Origin: JAGQYP01 sp041392305
Lineage (GTDB): Bacteria > Bacteroidota > Bacteroidia > Flavobacteriales_D > Crocinitomicaceae
Reading direction: 5' to 3'
NCBI GenBank assembly: GCA_041392305.1
Contig: JAWKMJ010000002.1
Location: forward strand, 124,001 to 188,000
Length of the DNA stretch: 64,000 bases
A program made the position numbers and the translations under genes. Shown piece after piece: positions 60,031-64,000 of the stretch. Positions within the stretch are counted from its first letter, which is position 1; each line of letters opens with the position of its first letter. A model generated the notes under the pieces. The model saw only the letters and a program-made list of their open reading frames with translations, ran no database searches and was not told the origin of the DNA.

Positions 60031-61395
60031 ATGGCAAAGGTCAAAACAACTTTTTTCTGTCAAAACTGTGGGCAAGAGTCTCCAAAATGGCTTGGAAGAT
60101 GTCCGTCCTGTAACGAATGGAATACTTTCGTGGAAGAAGTTGTGGCTAAAGACACTAAGTCGGTAGTAGCGTTTTCTAAAAGTGATTCCCGAACTACGAA
60201 ATCTGTCAACCTGAAAGATATTCAACAAAAGGAAGAAGCACGAATTCTACTGTCTGACAATGAGATGAACAGAGTTTTGGGTGGTGGATTGGTTCCAGGT
60301 TCTTTAGTCCTTTTTGGGGGAGAGCCAGGAATAGGAAAATCAACTTTACTTTTGCAAATTGCTGTACAAAGCTCAAAGCAAAAAATCCTCTATGTTTCAG
60401 GTGAAGAAAGTGAATCACAAATCAAAATGAGGGCCGAAAGAATTGGCATTCAACATGAAAATTGCTTCATTCTCACAGAAACCAATGTTCAAAATATTTT
60501 CAAACAAATTGAGGAGATTGAACCGGATTTATTGATTGTAGATTCCATTCAAACAGTCTACTCTTCCTATATCGAATCAAGTCCTGGTTCCATTTCTCAA
60601 ATTAGAGAATGCACCGCTGAACTCCTTCGATTTGCCAAGGAAACTGAAACACCGGTTTTCCTGATCGGACATATAACCAAGGAAGGCGTGCTGGCTGGAC
60701 CAAAAGTTTTAGAACACATGGTAGATTGTGTACTCCAATTTGAAGGAGATCGAAACCATGTCTATAGATTACTTCGAAGCATCAAGAATAGATTTGGTTC
60801 TACCAATGAATTAGGAATCTACGAGATGTTAGGGAATGGTCTGCGGCAAGTTGAAAATCCAAGCGAAATCTTAATTTCTGGGAATAAAGAAAGTTTGAGT
60901 GGAGTGGCAATTGCCGCTACTCTTGAGGGATTAAGGCCCATATTAATCGAAGTTCAAGCCCTCGTTTCAACAGCTGCTTATGGTACACCACAAAGAAGTT
61001 CTACTGGGTTTGATCTGAAAAGATTGAATATGCTTCTCGCTGTTTTGGAAAAAAGATGTGGATTCAAATTGGCGGCAAAGGATGTCTTCATCAATATCGC
61101 TGGTGGAATCAAAGTTGACGACCCCGCTATTGATTTAGCTGTCGTATGCGCGGTCCTATCATCCAACGCCGATATTTCAATAAATAATAATGTATGCCTA
61201 GCAGCTGAGGTGGGGTTATCAGGAGAAATCAGACCCGTAAATCGCATCGATCAAAGAATCTCTGAAGCTGAAAAATTAGGCTATGAAAAAATCATCGTTT
61301 CTTGCTTCAATAAAGGGATTGAACAAAAGAATTTTGGAATCGAAATCATACAAGTCTCTAAAATAGAAGAGGTTTTCAAAGATTTGTTCGCTTAA
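60031..61395 (+). CDS. radA: DNA repair protein RadA
   Basis: 454 residues. The N-terminal zinc finger is CQNCGQESPKWLGRCPSCNEW in part (CxxC then CPSC). The RecA-like core has Walker A GGEPGIGKSTLLLQIA, ILYVSGEESESQI, LIVDSIQTVYSS and the RadA-specific KNRFGSTNELGIYEM. The C-terminal Lon-like domain follows (GVAIAATLEGLRPILIEV and AEVGLSGEIRPV). RadA helps RecA-driven recombination by branch migration of D-loops. Confidence 0.96.
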   Translation: MAKVKTTFFCQNCGQESPKWLGRCPSCNEWNTFVEEVVAKDTKSVVAFSKSDSRTTKSVNLKDIQQKEEARILLSDNEMNRVLGGGLVPGSLVLFGGEPGIGKSTLLLQIAVQSSKQKILYVSGEESESQIKMRAERIGIQHENCFILTETNVQNIFKQIEEIEPDLLIVDSIQTVYSSYIESSPGSISQIRECTAELLRFAKETETPVFLIGHITKEGVLAGPKVLEHMVDCVLQFEGDRNHVYRLLRSIKNRFGSTNELGIYEMLGNGLRQVENPSEILISGNKESLSGVAIAATLEGLRPILIEVQALVSTAAYGTPQRSSTGFDLKRLNMLLAVLEKRCGFKLAAKDVFINIAGGIKVDDPAIDLAVVCAVLSSNADISINNNVCLAAEVGLSGEIRPVNRIDQRISEAEKLGYEKIIVSCFNKGIEQKNFGIEIIQVSKIEEVFKDLFA

Positions 61396-61534
61396 ATTTA
61401 GATTTTCTTAGATATTTCGTACTTTTGATTCGACGAATTTTTATTTCCACCAACCTTATGGATTTGTTTTTCGTCATGAATATGAACTTCATATTCAGAA
61501 TGTTTGAGGTTGATTTTCTTAATTAGAACAAAAT

Positions 61535-64000
61535 ATGAAAACAAAATTACTACTGCTGTTTCTTGTCTCCCTTCCATTTGCCGGATTTTCACAAGATTGG
61601 GCAAAATTGGATACCAGTCAAATAAGTGCTAATGATAAAGCATTGGCTGTAAATGATCAAGGATTTGTTCTGCGTTTTTTTACTGAGAATGTTGGAAACA
61701 ATGGGTTTGTGCACATTTGGAATCCAAACACCGAGCAATGGAGCAATATAACAGGGCCTTTTTCAGGGGTGCCTTTATTTGACGTAGATGTAGAAACGGA
61801 TGGACAAGATTTTTACATTTCTTGTATGAATAATTACACACCTTCTGTATATCAGGTTTCTCCAATAGGGTCTGTGACCGATATCTCAGCGGGAATGACA
61901 CAATATTCTTTGAATGAACCTTCAGATCTTTTTATTAGTAAAACTTCAAATGAATTGTACCTGGCAGGAGTAACTGATTATGGAGATGATATCATTGTAT
62001 TGAAATACAGCGGGAGTTCATGGGATACTTTAGATTATTCTCCTATTTGGAATATTGGACCTTATACGCCTTCTTCTATTAATTCTATTTCAGGATATGT
62101 TACGCCAACAGATGTTTTTCTTGGGATAACTATTTTTAATGGAGGTGCGAAATCAACTCAAGATGATGCTTTACTCTTACGAAGTGATCCTGCTACAGGA
62201 CCCTTTTTGCATCCTTCTGGTATTGGCGGGCCACTTCCTTTTCATGCAGATCGAATTTCAATTGATGGAGATGGAACTGAAACACCATGGATCATAACAA
62301 ATAATGCAGTGGCTTATGATTCAGTTCATGTGTATAAATACACTGGTGGTGGTCTTGGAAATGTACAAGGAATGCAGTTTAGTTTTGATATTTCTAATGT
62401 TCAGATTTCAAGAACACATGGACAACCTCAAATCTTGATTTCGACCTATGGCGGAGTTGAGAATACTGATATTTTTGTCTACAATGGTGCTCAATTTGAG
62501 AATGTACATCCATCCCAGTTGGGATTGGGTCAAATTGATGATGATTATCCTGAATTTGCTCAACATCCCGTAAACGGGAATCCTTATGTAATTACTGAAT
62601 TTGTTTCAGATTCTGTTGCAGTTTTTGCCTTGAATGACCTTCCGTACATTGATTCATATCAGGTACATGACGTTTGTCCAAGCGGAGGAACTTTCCTCGA
62701 GAACTTGGCGATTCGAGACATGGATAGAGATAGTGTATGGATTATTGGAACTTCAAGTAATCAGACTATTGTAAGTGATTTCGATATTTATGTTTACCAT
62801 AATTTCTATTCTCCCGATTCAACCTTGTCTTATTTCGATATCGATTTTGGGTTTGCACAAACTGGAACTTGTGATATTTATTTAGACATATATGATGGTA
62901 TTTCTCATCAAAGAGACACCATTCCCGTAACAATCCTTTCCGACCCGATTCTGGACGAAACAGGAATCAATAATTTATCGGTCTGTGATAATCAAGGACC
63001 AATTAATTTAGATGGACTGGTTTTACCAACAGGAGGGACCTATTCGGGTCCTGCAATTAATGGGAATTTTTTGGATGCTCAAATTGCTCAGGCTATTGGT
63101 GTGATTTATTATGATTATACTGATGGGAATGGATGTTCTGTTAGCTCAGAAATTACTTTGAATACATTTAATGCACCCTCTTTATCGCTCGGCGCTGGAA
63201 TTACAGCTGCAAATTGTGGAACTGCTGATGGAGCAGCCGAAGTAACGGTAACTGCAGGATCTTCAAATGATTATTATTTCTATTGGAGTACAGGTGCAAC
63301 TACAACTTTAATCAATAATATTGCTTCAGGCCAATATGTTGCGAATGTGATCGACACCAATGATTGTCAGGTTTCCCTTCCTGTTGTGGTGCCATCTTTG
63401 GCTATTACTATCACGGAAAATAATACTGCACCGACTTGTCACAATAGTTCGAATGGGGCAATAGATCTTACTTTATCAGGCTCTGGACCTTTCGAATATT
63501 ACTGGATTACTGGAGATACAACTGAAGATTTAACGAATTTATCTGTAGGCTTTTATTCAGTAATGATTACAGATAATAATGGATGTTCAACTTCACATTT
63601 AGTCAATTTAGAACCAGCAACACCAAGCTTGTATTTGGATGCTGTTGTAAATGATGGGAATTGCGGATCCAATAATGGTGGTGTGACTATAAATCAGGTA
63701 ATTGGAGGATCAGGTTCATTCTCATTTTTATGGAGTAACGCCCAAACTACGCAAAGTTTGACAAACGTTGCCCCTGGAATTTACTCTGTTACTGTTACGG
63801 ACGGTGCATGTACCTATATGGAAGAATTTACAGTTAGTACTTTTGATGGTCCTTATATTTCAACTGAATCAGTTACTAATGTAGATTGTAATCAAAATAA
63901 TGGAGCCATAGATATTTCAATTTATTCAGGTGCGAATAATGTACAGTCTATTTTGTGGTCTAATTCATCAGCGACTGAAGATTTAACTGGATTATCTGCT
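61535..64000 (+). CDS. SprB-like repeat adhesin, 5' part (open at the window end)
   Basis: 822 codons without stop up to the last base, so the protein is larger. A signal peptide (LLLLFLVSLPFAGFSQ) leads a beta-rich region of about 550 residues, possibly a propeller. From about residue 560 come tandem modules of roughly 70-80 residues of the SprB repeat type: NCGTADGAAEVTVTAGSS, TCHNSSNGAIDLTLSG with GFYSVMITDNNGC, NCGSNNGGVTINQVIGGSG with GIYSVTVTDGAC, and DCNQNNGAIDISIYSG. Such proteins are exported by the T9SS and in gliding Flavobacteriia act as motile adhesins; PorZ is encoded at 19779. A sorting domain is expected beyond the window. Confidence 0.88.
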   Translation, partial: MKTKLLLLFLVSLPFAGFSQDWAKLDTSQISANDKALAVNDQGFVLRFFTENVGNNGFVHIWNPNTEQWSNITGPFSGVPLFDVDVETDGQDFYISCMNNYTPSVYQVSPIGSVTDISAGMTQYSLNEPSDLFISKTSNELYLAGVTDYGDDIIVLKYSGSSWDTLDYSPIWNIGPYTPSSINSISGYVTPTDVFLGITIFNGGAKSTQDDALLLRSDPATGPFLHPSGIGGPLPFHADRISIDGDGTETPWIITNNAVAYDSVHVYKYTGGGLGNVQGMQFSFDISNVQISRTHGQPQILISTYGGVENTDIFVYNGAQFENVHPSQLGLGQIDDDYPEFAQHPVNGNPYVITEFVSDSVAVFALNDLPYIDSYQVHDVCPSGGTFLENLAIRDMDRDSVWIIGTSSNQTIVSDFDIYVYHNFYSPDSTLSYFDIDFGFAQTGTCDIYLDIYDGISHQRDTIPVTILSDPILDETGINNLSVCDNQGPINLDGLVLPTGGTYSGPAINGNFLDAQIAQAIGVIYYDYTDGNGCSVSSEITLNTFNAPSLSLGAGITAANCGTADGAAEVTVTAGSSNDYYFYWSTGATTTLINNIASGQYVANVIDTNDCQVSLPVVVPSLAITITENNTAPTCHNSSNGAIDLTLSGSGPFEYYWITGDTTEDLTNLSVGFYSVMITDNNGCSTSHLVNLEPATPSLYLDAVVNDGNCGSNNGGVTINQVIGGSGSFSFLWSNAQTTQSLTNVAPGIYSVTVTDGACTYMEEFTVSTFDGPYISTESVTNVDCNQNNGAIDISIYSGANNVQSILWSNSSATEDLTGLSA

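Noticed and set aside
61398..61604. 68-codon minus-strand frame over the start of the adhesin gene
   Set aside because: It is antisense to the signal peptide of the large adhesin and has no independent support.

Overview
The window reads as a chromosomal segment of a low-GC member of the Bacteroidota, most likely the order Flavobacteriales. The evidence is a PorZ-type component of the type IX secretion system (T9SS), C-terminal sorting-type domains, an SprB-like repeat adhesin, an ftsX-DUF3098-uppP-truB block, almost no Shine-Dalgarno sequences, and repeated TAnnTTTG boxes (the -7 element of this phylum) just upstream of start codons. The family or genus cannot be resolved from the sequence alone. 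Most of the content is core housekeeping; there is no prophage, CRISPR array or obvious defence island.

Layout. 1-9.7 kb: the start of an NADH dehydrogenase-like flavoprotein, small unknown genes, a frameshifted aldehyde dehydrogenase of the ALDH8/muconic-semialdehyde type, a heptosyltransferase-like enzyme, a peptide-binding lipoprotein, a secreted T9SS-type protein, methylmalonyl-CoA epimerase, a HAD phosphatase and a CAU tRNA. 9.9-14.7 kb: mfd and fbp, translationally coupled. 14.7-19.7 kb: hemA-hemC-hemD, a secreted alpha/beta hydrolase and a family 2 glycosyltransferase, tightly overlapping. 19.8-23.2 kb: porZ-recO and a DUF4783 protein. 23.4-34.3 kb: a long minus-strand run with a CoA-transferase, exonuclease, serine hydrolase, lipB, phosphoglucose/phosphomannose isomerase, SCO protein, histidine kinase and AsmA protein. 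34.4-41.7 kb: outer-membrane proteins, an rRNA pseudouridine synthase, a lipoprotein gene lying between the true metG and a detached copy of the metG 3' end, LD-carboxypeptidase and YraN. 41.7-46.8 kb: the DUF6427/truB/uppP/DUF3098/ftsX envelope cluster. 46.9-48.2 kb: a dead IS3-family element. 48.3-61.4 kb: DUF2891 protein, histidine kinase, kynureninase, hemL, PhoH, HAD lipoprotein, sulfatase, OmpA lipoprotein, nadC, Rieske protein and radA. 61.5-64 kb: the open 5' part of a very large SprB-like surface protein.

How the genes fit together. hemA, hemL, hemC and hemD together cover glutamyl-tRNA to uroporphyrinogen III. Kynureninase and nadC point to NAD synthesis from tryptophan through quinolinate; the frameshifted aldehyde dehydrogenase would act on the competing catabolic branch. 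PorZ supports export of the sorting-domain proteins and the SprB-like adhesin. UppP, FtsX, LD-carboxypeptidase and the glycosyltransferases form an envelope-building theme.

Most notable observations: (1) an 87-bp second copy of the metG 3' end, 1 kb from the real one, with mainly synonymous differences, which looks like a recombination scar around an inserted lipoprotein gene; (2) the frameshifted aldehyde dehydrogenase; (3) a recurring arrangement in which the -7 box ends only 4-12 nt before the start codon, predicting leaderless or near-leaderless mRNAs; (4) an intrinsic terminator whose U-tract ends 4 nt before the methylmalonyl-CoA epimerase start. No wholly new multi-gene system could be identified with confidence.
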